A stretch of DNA of 64,000 bases, from assembly GCF_000524195.1 (NCBI RefSeq), contig NW_020170522.1, positions 64,780 to 128,779 of the forward strand, written 5' to 3'. Made by a program: the position numbers and the translations under genes. The notes under the pieces are model-generated. The model saw nothing but the letters and a program-made list of their open reading frames with translations, made no database searches and was not told where the DNA came from. Origin of the DNA: Echinococcus granulosus. Lineage: Eukaryota > Platyhelminthes > Cestoda > Cyclophyllidea > Taeniidae. Positions 52,801 through 63,218 of the stretch are shown here, one piece after another; within the stretch, counting starts at the first letter, position 1, and each line of letters opens with the position of its first letter.

Positions 52801-54045
52801 CAAGGTCTCTCAAGTTATGAACATTCGATCGCTGAATGCAAGTCCCAACTGGAGTCGCTTGGTGCTACCTGTGTCAAGATTAAGTGAACTTAGAATCGCC
52901 AGTAAGATCCAAATCTGGCGACAGAATCGTTGTGTCACTTGAACACTCAACCAGGCATTTCTAATCCAAGGCCCAGTTCCCAGTGTCTGATCCCATCTAA
53001 GCGCTATCACATGACAAATCATTCTTTAAGCGCTTAGTCAAAGGTGGTAGAAACTCCCGCCTATTTTTAATTCCCCCCGATCACTTTAACAGTGAGAGAC
53101 ACAAAAATACTTAAAACAAGTGAAAACGACTTGGATATTTTCCACTTTTTGCTTTTGAGGACCCTTGTGTACGAAAGCCACTACTTCTGCCTTCTCGAAA
53201 TTGCCTTATATTAAGGCGCCGAATGAAAAAGCTAACGAGCATCCTCAAATACGACAACATCGTTGGTTTTGGAATTTGGATGTTGAGCTCTCGACCTCCA
53301 TAACCATTCCTGTATCTACCACAAAAATAAGTTGCTGCACGGACAGGGAACATTAAATTTGCCTTCGTTTCATTACTTTCACGACCCATTAAGAAGCCTA
53401 GGTGGCTATAAATAATTACGCCCTGGAGTAAAAAACTAACATTCGAGAGGAGAAAAGGTGGAATGGATTGACCTTGCAAACCCAGTTAACCCCTCCGATG
53501 ATACACACCTGATTGGAGGGAATGCGGTCGAATTTCCCACTTTCGTCAATGTCATCACTTAGGTAAGCTCATTCTAGGAAGTGAAGGATTAGCCTTGATC
53601 GGCTTGAGTTCTTTGACTACGTAAGGCAATTACACATGAACCCGCTGACCGCTTCGACATGGGAATTCGCATAAGTAAACGACTTCTACAAAAAGCAGTA
53701 TGGTTTTTAAGTCAGAACTGTCGAAAATGTGTGCTGGTACCAAAAAAATTGGATTATTACTGATGCTGGAAAAAAAAAGAGTTAATGTCGTTTCATTTAA
53801 ACAATAAAAGGAGGAATAAAGGTGAAAATAGTGTGTTTTAAGCCTTAATAGAGTGCCCAAAAATCGTATTGCTACTTCACTCTTACCTTCTTGAAGGAGA
53901 TGAGCGTCACGAGATGGATCAGCAGAAAGCTGAAATTCACCCCAAAGCAGATGTGTGTGAGCATGTAGGAGTCTGCATAAAAGACCTTCCTTTGAGTAAG
54001 CGTGTCGTTAGACTTGAAAGCTGCTTCGTCTGCGCCATCATCCAT
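49842..54045 (-). CDS. Seven-transmembrane receptor-like protein, family unassigned
   Basis: Two coding exons: 54045-53887 and 50705-49842, joined by a 3.18-kb intron in phase 0; 340 aa. Start is chosen at the ATG giving MDDGADE, leaving a short extracellular N-terminus with an NDT glycosylation site. Seven hydrophobic segments follow: ICFGVNFSFLLIHLVTLISF; GYFLGQIFLSISALLTLVCC; AIILLTANFGYLVNLSAQAL; WVNAIALVCIFAVPLSMTI; TLYFFLTPAVLLLLVQFVVI; LLKTCLGQLLVWGTALVALL; TLWNVFMLCTALQSIFSTMV. The loop after segment 1 is SFKKARHFYG, formed across the splice, and the tail is hydrophilic. No DRY or NPxxY motif is present; the last segment (ALQSIF) loosely recalls class B/adhesion receptors, but no GAIN domain is seen. 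An open frame extends 56 codons further upstream, so a longer N-terminus cannot be excluded. Ligand and coupling unknown. Confidence 0.75.
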
Positions 54046-56337
54046 GGCTGTGACAGCAACGGTCAGGCTAATGAGCGTCCCTACGGCGATGGGAGAATCG
54101 TCCGGACTTATTCCCCATCCTCCCTTTGTACACAGAGGGTAGCGTGTAGGGCTGCCACGCGCGCCTCGCCAATGCAGGCGCCCCATTGGCTGGGAGGCAA
54201 AACACCAGGCCAAATTGATCGACCAATCAGAGGTCTCGGTGATTGGTTGACCTTAGGTGGAATTTACGGAAACAGCGCAATCAACCAAGACTGATCAAAG
54301 TGCGCCTGTAATTTTCTACTAAGGGAGTAAATTTAAAAGATTACTTGAGGTTTAAGTAATTTTTGAGGGAAGTAGTTTAAACCAAGTTATTTGTGCTTAT
54401 TTTAAGTGTTGTCGAAGTGGAGGAGGAGCCCTTAGTTTCGCATTCACTATTGCTGGGGGTACAACCAATTAGTATTTTACAGGCCGGATTTATTTTTAAT
54501 GATCCATATGAAGTCGTATAGCCACAGTTCGGTATAATATTCTGGCCTTAGGAAGGAATTTTCGTTGTATGCATACTTCCAAACAGGACCAATGAAGGGA
54601 AATGCTTGGGGTAAATGCCCTCATTTTAATTCTAGTAACTGGGACTCACATTTACACAACTTCTGTGCAAAAAACTTACGTTATGCTAAAAAAATCTGGG
54701 AGTATTTAGTGGTATTTTAAGTCCTCATTTAATGCCCAAGTTATGATTTTTTTGAAACAGTATGTTTTTACAACAATTCACTTAAAATCAGATGATGGCA
54801 ATATGAATGATTTTCCTTGCTAAATTGGGATTGTAAATTGAGACCGGATGAGTATGTAATTTTCTAAGTGCGCATAACCCTTAAATTTCATAGAATCCTG
54901 GGAAGCAACTCATTTTGTGTCTTAAATAATGGTTTAAATAGTGTGAAGAAGTGATTAGCATCTCGATTTCTCATTCGCTTGCCCACTTTTGACGGGATAA
55001 ATAAATAAGAGTGATCAAAAATTCTCGGTAATGATTAAATTAATCATTGAACCTGATTTTCCTGAACTAAATCAACCATCCAGAAGGCAGGCGAACGAAA
55101 AACCTTCCTCCTAAGACTTAATATAAAGCCAAGTTTTCTCACGAAAAAGGCACTAAAGTATCGTTTGAAGCGTAAAAGATTTGTGTGAATGCGTGATTCT
55201 ATTTAGCCATGGGGGTGAAACAATTTGGACTTGGTGGGTTTTAAGCATGACCTTACGGGCGCTTTGTTGGTCGGAAGTACAGCTTGTTGGGGTTTACGAA
55301 CCCGCGTGGTCAAACCACTATGATGGTACTCAACTTCTGAGCTTCTGCCTCGCTATTCCCATGGTCATTCTTTTGTTTCGGCCATCAAAATGTGATCGGT
55401 GATCTAAAAACCGCCCAGGAACTGCAGACATTAATTTTTATTTTTGACATGAAGACTATTTAATTCCTCAACGGTTCCATCTTTTCCGGAGTCTTGACTC
55501 TTTTGTGAACCAAAGTGTTGAAGAGAGGAATGAGTTCCCTGGTCTTGTACAGCTCAAAGCTAAGAGGTGCACCATAACCAGCATATTTATGATGACTACA
55601 GGCAGAAACATTTGAAAAACCACACTATTTGCGTCTATTCCTCCGTTCTAGCTTGCCCTCATTCCAAAGTTGTTTAGGCATCTATCTGCACTCTTTTTGG
55701 ACATTAGCGATGTGGAGAGAGTATCATGTGTTTACGGATTTCACATACCTCCGCATTAATGTGATGGCAATACCATAATGGACGTCCTCGAATTGGTAAA
55801 TTCTAGTGTAGCTACAGTTGCTAACTGCCTTCATGCAGAACAGAAGATTTCGATGCTTCCCAAGGCTGAGTGTGGCTTTGGCATCCTCTCCGCTGTAACT
55901 ATTCCCACATCTATCCATCCTTAGCGAGACGTCCTCCTTACGTAAAGTTAAGATCTAAAAACAGATCAGAGTAATCAAGACAGTTACCCATTTACATCTA
56001 GTTTGCTTGTCACGCTCACTGGTGAAGCGTCCTGAGGTTACCTGAAGTAACGAACCGTACCAGCCTGAATGTACAGAAGGCCTTGAAGACTACAGGTATA
56101 CCCAAAGAGCCATTTCGTGGAGTGGAGGTACAACCTGGTGAGATTGATGTAATATATACATAGTGGCTTTTCACAAACCATGTTTTATCAGATTTGTGAA
56201 TCAGATAGACTTGATGTAACAAAAAAGCATTGGCGGTTCGTAAGGCCTTCAATAAGACTTTCGTCTAATCGAACGCAGAATGATCTCTCTCCTCTTTGGT
56301 AAACCTTTATTTATTTTTTACAAAATGAACTGGAATT
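54046..56337. other. Intergenic, no gene seen
   Basis: 2.3 kb between the start of the minus-strand 7TM gene and the plus-strand unknown gene, so promoters of both are expected. Except for the open frame running upstream of the 7TM start to about 54213, nothing coding was recognised. Confidence 0.45.
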
Positions 56338-56544
56338 ATGGTGGACAAAGAAGTAAAAATAACTAAATGTGGGTATGCATTAAATGAGAAACAACTCTTT
56401 TTTACCGAATGTTCAAATGTCGCGGCAGATTCTATCATCAACTTAAACACAGGTCACACAAGTGACATCGATTTCTGGTCATGTGATGACAAACCGCGTC
56501 ATACGTGTGCATGGAATCAGATAGGTACCTGGCCATGCTTCTGA
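56338..56544 (+). CDS. Small open frame ending directly before the 1124-aa frame
   Basis: 68 codons from ATG 56338 to TGA 56542-56544. It is in the same frame as the 1124-aa protein, whose ATG is the very next codon. It contains six cysteines, several spaced as in small domains (WSCDD, HTCAW, TWPCF). It may be an upstream ORF, part of the protein reached by readthrough or an unseen intron, or chance. No homology recognised. Confidence 0.25.
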   Translation: MVDKEVKITKCGYALNEKQLFFTECSNVAADSIINLNTGHTSDIDFWSCDDKPRHTCAWNQIGTWPCF

Positions 56545-59500
56545 ATGGAACACGCACGTGAACGCCTACTGGCTTTCCAGACTTGGGATTCGTGGATATC
56601 GTATCTTTTATCAATCACCGCTATCGGCAACTCTCCCAGAGAGCAAAAAAGTCCACCTTCAATACCGCCTCCCCCTTTTCCTGACTGTCGGACCTCTGAT
56701 AGCGAAAAAATAGCTCCTCACCCACCTTCCAAAACGAAAAATAACAGTGCTAAGCGTGTTAAGAAGTTGTTCGAACGACCTGTCATCAAGGCGGGTAGAT
56801 CTCGCGCACCTTCAAGAGGCGCCAAAAGAACTTGTTCAAGTTCACAAACTCGTTCTCGTAAAAGACGTTCCGAGATGCTGTCGGCCATCTATCGTATCAC
56901 ACGCGATCTAGAAGCCGAGAGTGTCTCAATCTCAGGGCGGAACAATTGCCACGCTAGCGAGGCAGACTCGGACACGGATTCTACGGTCTTTTTGAGGATA
57001 TCGGAGCTGAAATCAGAAACGAATGAAACTTTACCCCGACCCCATGTCAGTCCACCGATTCCGCCACACAAGTTAGAAAAGAAACATGATTCACAGTTGT
57101 TGTCGTCTGATTCAAAGTTAACAAAAGGGGGGACAGCACATGAGGACGAAGAGCAGAAGGAGAGAGAGAACAAGCAGGGAGAGTTGGACAAAGCTGGGAA
57201 TTCGACAATAGGGTGGCCAAGACATAAAGTCGAAGGGGAGAATGGGAAGAAGAAAAAGGAGGAAAATAGGAGAGAGAAGGTGGAGGCGAAGGCATGGAAG
57301 AAAAATGAAGAGGAAGGCGGAGTCCGGCTTGACAAAAATGCAAAACAATATGCTATTTCTGCCCAAACCACTAAACCGAATACTCAAAATGCAGAAGAAT
57401 CGGTCAGTAGAGAGGTGCAACGGTATGACGAACGAATTCAAGTGGCCAGATTGGGCACAGAAGGCTACTGCATTCGAGGAAATGAGAGCGGACGCACCTC
57501 CAATGGAATCGCGCCGCAACTGATTGAAAGATTTGGACAAAAGGAGAGTACTGAAAGACTTCAGGATCCTTTGGAAGTACCTAGAGAAATATTGCAGACT
57601 TCGAGAAGAAGTGGAGAATGTGCCTTGTCCGCTGAGGCTTTCCCTCATCTAGTCAGGCGGTGGGCTCACCATACGAGCCTTGAATTGACGAGCAAAGTTG
57701 TTGATTTTGTAGTAGACGACTGTAGCGGACCCTGCTTCCGAAATGGATGCCCACAGGAGTCACAAAACACACTCGACTTTGTGGAGGACGAAGTATTTAT
57801 TCAGTTAAGTAAAATAGATTATGAACCTAGTGAGACTCTATCTGAAAAACAGTCGAGTCAAAAGGAGTTCTTAAACATCCCTGAATTGGAGAGGTGTGTG
57901 GCAGAAAGATCGCTGAGTGAGCTTTCTACACAAGTCCACACTCGTAGATCCAAAAAGGCGAATACTAGGCGACTTCAAAAGCGTCTGAAACACACGCATG
58001 TGCCACAGAATACACCAGAATGTGTCCAAGAACAGAAGAATAAACGAAAAATGAGGCACAAATTCAAGCGTCATTTGAAAACACTGGAGGAAGTTGATAG
58101 TTGCTTGAGGGCGGGAGAGGGAACAGACGAGGAGACCGTAGTAGATGGAATGGCTTGTAGACGAAGAGGAAAGAGAAGCAGGAGTAGGCGAAGGAGGAAA
58201 GAGTGTAGATCCAAAGAGCGGCAGCAGCGCTGTAAAGATGTTAAGTCGCGACGCATAGTCTCCGAATTTGGCGATGAAAGTGAGGTCGTATCCGATGCAC
58301 ACGGGAAGGATGTCATAGTCTGGAAGTGTAAAAAATCGCCAGAGAGCGTGAAGAAACACAAACGTTTGGCCCCTGCCGAATCAAAGAACCCACCAATGGG
58401 GATTAAAAAGTTTGTACAACAAGCAGCGAAACCAATTAAGTGCGAAAATGTCATCGCTGATGAGTTCAAAAAAGTATTCCCATTACCGAGACACAGACAC
58501 CAAAAAGCAAAACGTTCACCACCAGTCCATACCAAACAATGTCTAAATAGAAATAATAATGCAGTAAACGGGAAGGGAGACGTGAAAGCAGGCTTGAACA
58601 GGAAGGCGGTGACAATCCGACACACATCACCACCGGTGTCGGCAAGGGAGTCTGGGTGTAGAGCACCATGTTCCTACGAGGGCACTCCACCTCCCCGAAG
58701 GTCCATCCTCGCTTCAGATTCCGTCGGAGATGCCCTCCATTTCTTCTCCTACCCAACTCCAGGTACCAAGTTCTCTGAAGCCACAGGGTCCCTCAATTCC
58801 TCCTATTCGTGCTTTGAACCTCCCATGCCCTCCCCTTGTGTAATCCGGTGCCATCAAACGCCAAAACCTGTGAGGTCAGTTCCAGGTGAATGCAACCCAC
58901 TCAAGGTGAAGAATAACCGCCCGAAATCACACAAATTGAAACCCGGGAGACTTCTTCGACGTATTTCGAGCTTCAAAGCGCAGCTAGAGGGCTACAATAA
59001 GAAAGGGCAACCCTATGGAGTGGAAAACCTGCTATCTCTACTAACAAAAAAGTACGCTCTCGATTTACGTGAGTATGTACAGTACCTACAAGTACTGAGA
59101 GACAAGAACAACGCTAACAGGAGCTGGCATTTGTCAATTGGGCAGAATAAGTGGGGTCAATGGACACAGAAGGAGGCGAGTGAGTTTGAGGAGTTTGTAT
59201 GCTTCATTAGCATTGATACATCCGACATTGATGACGTTGTCCTCCCCTTTCGTGTTAGCATCACGAGACATAAACTTCTTGCTCAAGCCTTCAACCTCTA
59301 CCGTCAAAGTTTGCAAAAGTTCGAGGACACAAAACGAGCTAGAACAGTTGGCACTTTAGGAACTCACAAAGATGATTGGATGGATGCGCCTTTCGCCCCG
59401 TTCTTGTGGCTTAAAATGTGTCAATTACCCACAGATCACCCTGTTCGACGCCTGCTGCGGCGCTCAAGTGGTCCACAAGATCGGCGCATACTGGCAATTG

Positions 59501-59919
59501 AGAATGAAATTGAAGGAAGAATACTTCTGGCAGAGGATAAAGTCATTTTCGTACGTGGACTGCCCTGTTTTCAGGTTCACATTCTGGCGCCCACTACTAT
59601 GGCAATTCGCTTTGCACTGATGCAAATAGAGCAGCGGCTGCCCTCACTCCACGCCAAACTAGTAATTACGGAACGCTTGCCCATGGTGCATGCGAAATGG
59701 GGGGATAGATCGGTTCAAGCCCCTACCATGGGGAACTTTACAACACGCTTTAACTGTTCACCACGTTTGGCACCGAGAATCACTGTGGTTCACGCGCCGT
59801 TAAGCGCTACTCCAGAGGATCGGCGGGACTTTGCCTCCTACTGCGGCAACGAGAGTGATCCCGAGTTGGAGCAAGCACAGATGGGTCAGAAATTTGCGGA
59901 CAAACTTTGTACATACTGA
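56545..59919 (+). CDS. Unrecognised intronless basic protein, 1124 aa
   Basis: One uninterrupted frame of 1124 codons, the longest in the window, preceded immediately by an in-frame TGA. I do not recognise the family. Residues about 75-115 are Arg/Ser-rich (SRAPSRGAKR, RSRKRRSEM); about 195-265 are Lys/Glu-rich (EDEEQKERE, GKKKKEENRREK), low complexity and probably coiled or disordered; about 535-565 carry a dense basic cluster (RGKRSRSRRRRKE) typical of a nuclear localisation signal. From about residue 785 the composition becomes globular: RRISSFKAQLEGYNKKGQPY, LTKKYALDLREYVQYLQ, WHLSIGQNKWGQWTQKEASE, RFALMQIEQRLPSL, and an ending ELEQAQMGQKFADKLCTY. No membrane segment, zinc finger or enzymatic motif stands out. 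A nuclear, lineage-specific protein with a structured C-terminal third is the best guess. Length without stops makes it very likely real. Confidence 0.8.
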   Translation: MEHARERLLAFQTWDSWISYLLSITAIGNSPREQKSPPSIPPPPFPDCRTSDSEKIAPHPPSKTKNNSAKRVKKLFERPVIKAGRSRAPSRGAKRTCSSSQTRSRKRRSEMLSAIYRITRDLEAESVSISGRNNCHASEADSDTDSTVFLRISELKSETNETLPRPHVSPPIPPHKLEKKHDSQLLSSDSKLTKGGTAHEDEEQKERENKQGELDKAGNSTIGWPRHKVEGENGKKKKEENRREKVEAKAWKKNEEEGGVRLDKNAKQYAISAQTTKPNTQNAEESVSREVQRYDERIQVARLGTEGYCIRGNESGRTSNGIAPQLIERFGQKESTERLQDPLEVPREILQTSRRSGECALSAEAFPHLVRRWAHHTSLELTSKVVDFVVDDCSGPCFRNGCPQESQNTLDFVEDEVFIQLSKIDYEPSETLSEKQSSQKEFLNIPELERCVAERSLSELSTQVHTRRSKKANTRRLQKRLKHTHVPQNTPECVQEQKNKRKMRHKFKRHLKTLEEVDSCLRAGEGTDEETVVDGMACRRRGKRSRSRRRRKECRSKERQQRCKDVKSRRIVSEFGDESEVVSDAHGKDVIVWKCKKSPESVKKHKRLAPAESKNPPMGIKKFVQQAAKPIKCENVIADEFKKVFPLPRHRHQKAKRSPPVHTKQCLNRNNNAVNGKGDVKAGLNRKAVTIRHTSPPVSARESGCRAPCSYEGTPPPRRSILASDSVGDALHFFSYPTPGTKFSEATGSLNSSYSCFEPPMPSPCVIRCHQTPKPVRSVPGECNPLKVKNNRPKSHKLKPGRLLRRISSFKAQLEGYNKKGQPYGVENLLSLLTKKYALDLREYVQYLQVLRDKNNANRSWHLSIGQNKWGQWTQKEASEFEEFVCFISIDTSDIDDVVLPFRVSITRHKLLAQAFNLYRQSLQKFEDTKRARTVGTLGTHKDDWMDAPFAPFLWLKMCQLPTDHPVRRLLRRSSGPQDRRILAIENEIEGRILLAEDKVIFVRGLPCFQVHILAPTTMAIRFALMQIEQRLPSLHAKLVITERLPMVHAKWGDRSVQAPTMGNFTTRFNCSPRLAPRITVVHAPLSATPEDRRDFASYCGNESDPELEQAQMGQKFADKLCTY

Positions 59920-61258
59920 TAATTCATGCAAATACTGCTCTACTCAGCTCTTGGTTTGTGTAATTTCGGTTTTTATGAATTTTTATGTTCGCATTTCGAA
60001 AAACCATGGGATAATGCAAGGCAAATATGGTTTGAACAGGTGTAATTTCTGAAATGCTGAGCTGGTTACGTTTAAATCTTCATAGTGCCGTAACACATGG
60101 GATGCTGACTTAGCTCCAAGAGTGCGTTGCATGATGGACATCTTGTATTTGTGTTTTTAGAGGGGAATTGTGACACTATTTCTGGCTGAGGTTAAGAACC
60201 GCCATGATTAGCTGACAAGCAGTGCCTTGAGAGATCCTTCGGAAGTAATGCAACAGTTACTATTATTTGATATTCGAGGGAAGAATAAGGTGCCTAGGAA
60301 ACTGTTTTTACGAACAAAGATGTGTCAAAAGTTTGTTTCTTTATCAACTAATTGGTGCATAAAAATGAGAAAAATACTAATTATGAAGTGTAGGCAGTAT
60401 GATATGAGGATAGTAGGTGATGATTTACAGATAATGGCAAATAATGCAGCTTTTATGAAGGGTGGTTGAGCATCAAATGTTTGAAAATCCGTAACGCCTA
60501 GCGACTTCCTTGAAAACGAAAGGAGGCATAACACTTAGGTAGAATATGTGCTGTCGGCGAACAGTAGGACTTGGACCTACTGCCGTGCCCAGGTGGCCGG
60601 ACAGCCCGCAGGAAGTAGAATAGCGTCACCAGAACCAAGGGTTACACAAAAAATTAACTACTGCACATGACTATAACGTAAATGAATGTACTAGTGCGAA
60701 CCGAAATGATTTCGGAATATCGCCGTATTGCTGCTCCTATCGAGTTCAGTTTTGCCAACCGCCATCCGCCTCAGAAAACAGACGGAAACAAAAAGAACAA
60801 GTGCATAATTTGGAAAACAACCGGTGGACACACATAAAGGGTTTTTCAAGAGTGCATTTTAGAACTTAAGTACAGGCTTTTAAAGTGCCTAAAAATGTCA
60901 GTGGCTCACGCGCATGAGTGCTTTTGAATTTTAAACGTAAAATTAAATAAAATGTGCTGTATACTCCATAGAGATGGAAAAAGGCCAACTAAATAACTGA
61001 CATTCATAACACTAATACGGAACTCACTTTGAAGGCCACTTACATTGTGTGCTTTTTATCTACCGCACCGTTTGTTCCGGCAATTATTTGCACCATTTTT
61101 GGTAAAGACATCTTTGATTTACTTAATTTCCTTTCGATTTTTTGCACCCTGTTCGCATGTTCCCACACCTTTGTTTTAAGCTGCCCAAAACGCACTTTAT
61201 TCATTGCCTATCATCCACGCTGCAAATTCTACTTGCATTTCCCGTTTTTTATTTGTAG
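59920..61258. promoter_or_regulatory. Gene-free stretch upstream of NKIRAS
   Basis: 1.3 kb with no recognised exon. The right end carries a pyrimidine-rich run and TTTGTAG directly before the NKIRAS ATG, so the last part is either a 5' UTR intron or a trans-splicing acceptor region. Short frames such as 60227-60469 look random. Confidence 0.4.
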
Positions 61259-62349
61259 ATGGTTCGCGCGACTAAAATCCTTTTATGTGGTGCTTCAGGA
61301 GCTGGAAAAACCAGTCTAGTCTACTCCCTTGAAACTCCTACAAACACTCTCCCAGACCTTCAAAAACACGTACATGATCAGCACACCACCTAATGGTCAT
61401 TTTGTTAGCTGCCAACGTATGAGGACACTTATACTCTGTGTATATCGGCTGAAAAGAGTAGCCAAGAAAAGGTTCGCATCTACGAAATCGGTGGTATGAA
61501 CACCTCAATAGGTCGACATTTCGTGAATTCATCTGACGCTCTTATTCTGGTCTTCGACATCACAAGTTTCGACTCCTTTGCTGCGATGCAGAAAATAAAG
61601 GCAGATGTGAGTCACTCAACGGCTTACGGTTGCTTTACAGTGCTTTATCAATGAATGCATAAGAACAAAATTTTGGTTTTTAAGCATAAGTGGGTATTTG
61701 TCGTCGGTTTTGATGGAACGGATAACATTGTTCCTTATTATAGATCGATTGCATAAAGGAAAAACGGGAAATGCCCACAGTGATTATCGGAAATAAAAAT
61801 GATCAACCCAGAAGTTCTCAATTTGAAAACTTCCCACCGGGCGCCTGGGCTCAACGAGAAAAAGGTTTGTGAGTGTCTATAACTTAGGAGGACCAATGGA
61901 ATTCCCAAAGTTTTAAATGAATGCGAGAGTTACGCCTTCAGGCTGTACTATTTTGGTAGTGATTGATTTTCTGGAAATAAAGAATCAAATTGAATGTATG
62001 CTACAAGAATCTGATGTCCTTTTGATGCTTGTAGGAACTGCTTTACTCCAGATTCGTAAATTAGGCGCATGGTATTTCATTGCCTTATGCCTGAGCATGA
62101 CGGCATAGAAGACACGATATCATTCATTTTCCTTTCTTTCAGTTGGGTATTTTGAGACAAATGCTTATGACAAGGCAACTTTTCTACAGATCCTTTCTGG
62201 ACTAGTACTCAGGGTGCACCAGCCACAGAGTAGGTTGTGTTTTGGAATGAACTTAATCCTGCAGGTCTAGAGCAGACCAATGACAGGCTTACTCTTCTAT
62301 CCTTTTAGGTAAGACGTCGTTTGCATTCGGGAAACGGGAAGGTCGATAA
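61259..62349 (+). CDS. NKIRAS: kappaB-Ras, NF-kappa-B inhibitor-interacting Ras-like GTPase
   Basis: Atypical small GTPase; in mammals it binds IkappaB and RalGAP and restrains NF-kappaB and Ral signalling. Five exons: 61259-61369, 61409-61606, 61744-61864, 62143-62229, 62309-62349; introns 39 to 278 nt; 185 aa (human 192). Visible: P-loop GASGAGKTSL (residues about 11-20), TYEDTYTL, VRIYEIGGMN in place of the DTAGQE switch II, ALILVFDITSFDSF, VIIGNKND as G4, and the family-specific tail HQPQSKTSFAFGKREGR, which closely matches the QPQSKSSF tail of vertebrate kappaB-Ras. The tail lacks a CAAX box, as in the family. The ATG directly follows TTTGTAG. Confidence 0.9.
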
Positions 62350-63218
62350 TTTGATCCCTCCTAGTCTCCAATTCTTTCATTCCAACTTTCTGGGAGTGAC
62401 CCATCTTTTAATGCTTTGGTTTACTATTTTCTGACTACTACTGTTATTATTGGTAAAGATAACGAAGATCTCGAACTGAAAAGCGCGTCTTTGTTTGTGT
62501 TCGCAATTGTGTGTGAATTACTTTTCTTGTTTGTGACTTGAGGCTTATGCATTGTTAACCTGAAGTATGATGGATATCCTCACTACAAGGGATGAAGACC
62601 ACGCTCTGTTTTAAGTACGTGACCTTTTATAGTGTGCCCGCAGGTCACGCTATCAAGGGAGCGATCTTTGTGTCCTGTCCAAGGCAATTTTGCTTGCACT
62701 TTTCCAGCTGAAATGCGATTAAAATTTTTGACTTGGAAGAAGTCTATGGATTTTTGCTTGTTCTTGAGACACCTGCTCTGGTCCAGTAGATTTTCGGTGG
62801 ACAGACCCATCGTCTTAAGCAGAAATGCTTGTGAACGTTTTTCAAATAAATTTTTGTTAGCATTAGGCTATTTAGAACCTCGAATGTTGGGGAACGATTA
62901 CTTTTGCTGCAATTTTGACCTCAGTTTTTGTTGACCTATGTGGATTCTCCGAGTGGTATTTAGAGGGTGATTTGATGGAGGCTTAGATTTTAGGATACTT
63001 TGCCATCAAACAAATCTTTTGCAACAAAATCCATCTCGCAAATCTGATTCTTTTTCAAAGGTATGCTATTTGCACTGTGGCGCTTAAGAAAACTCCGGAA
63101 GGTGTCTAAGGAGAATTCAATGTAGATATTAGGTTTTTTTTTAATTGTGTATTGAATATGATATGTCTCCATTGATAGCTTGACCGAATGTGTGTGAGGA
63201 TTTCCGCTTTTTTCATAG
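62350..63218. other. Intergenic or GNB1L first-exon region
   Basis: 870 bp without a certain exon. The initiating codon of GNB1L should lie here or further upstream in a small first exon, but I could not identify it. A possible NKIRAS poly(A) signal was not resolved. Confidence 0.4.

Noticed and set aside
56889..58756. Long antisense open frames opposite the 1124-aa gene
   Set aside because: They are low-complexity Ser/Phe/Leu shadows of the Lys/Glu/Arg-rich sense frame, with no motif of their own.
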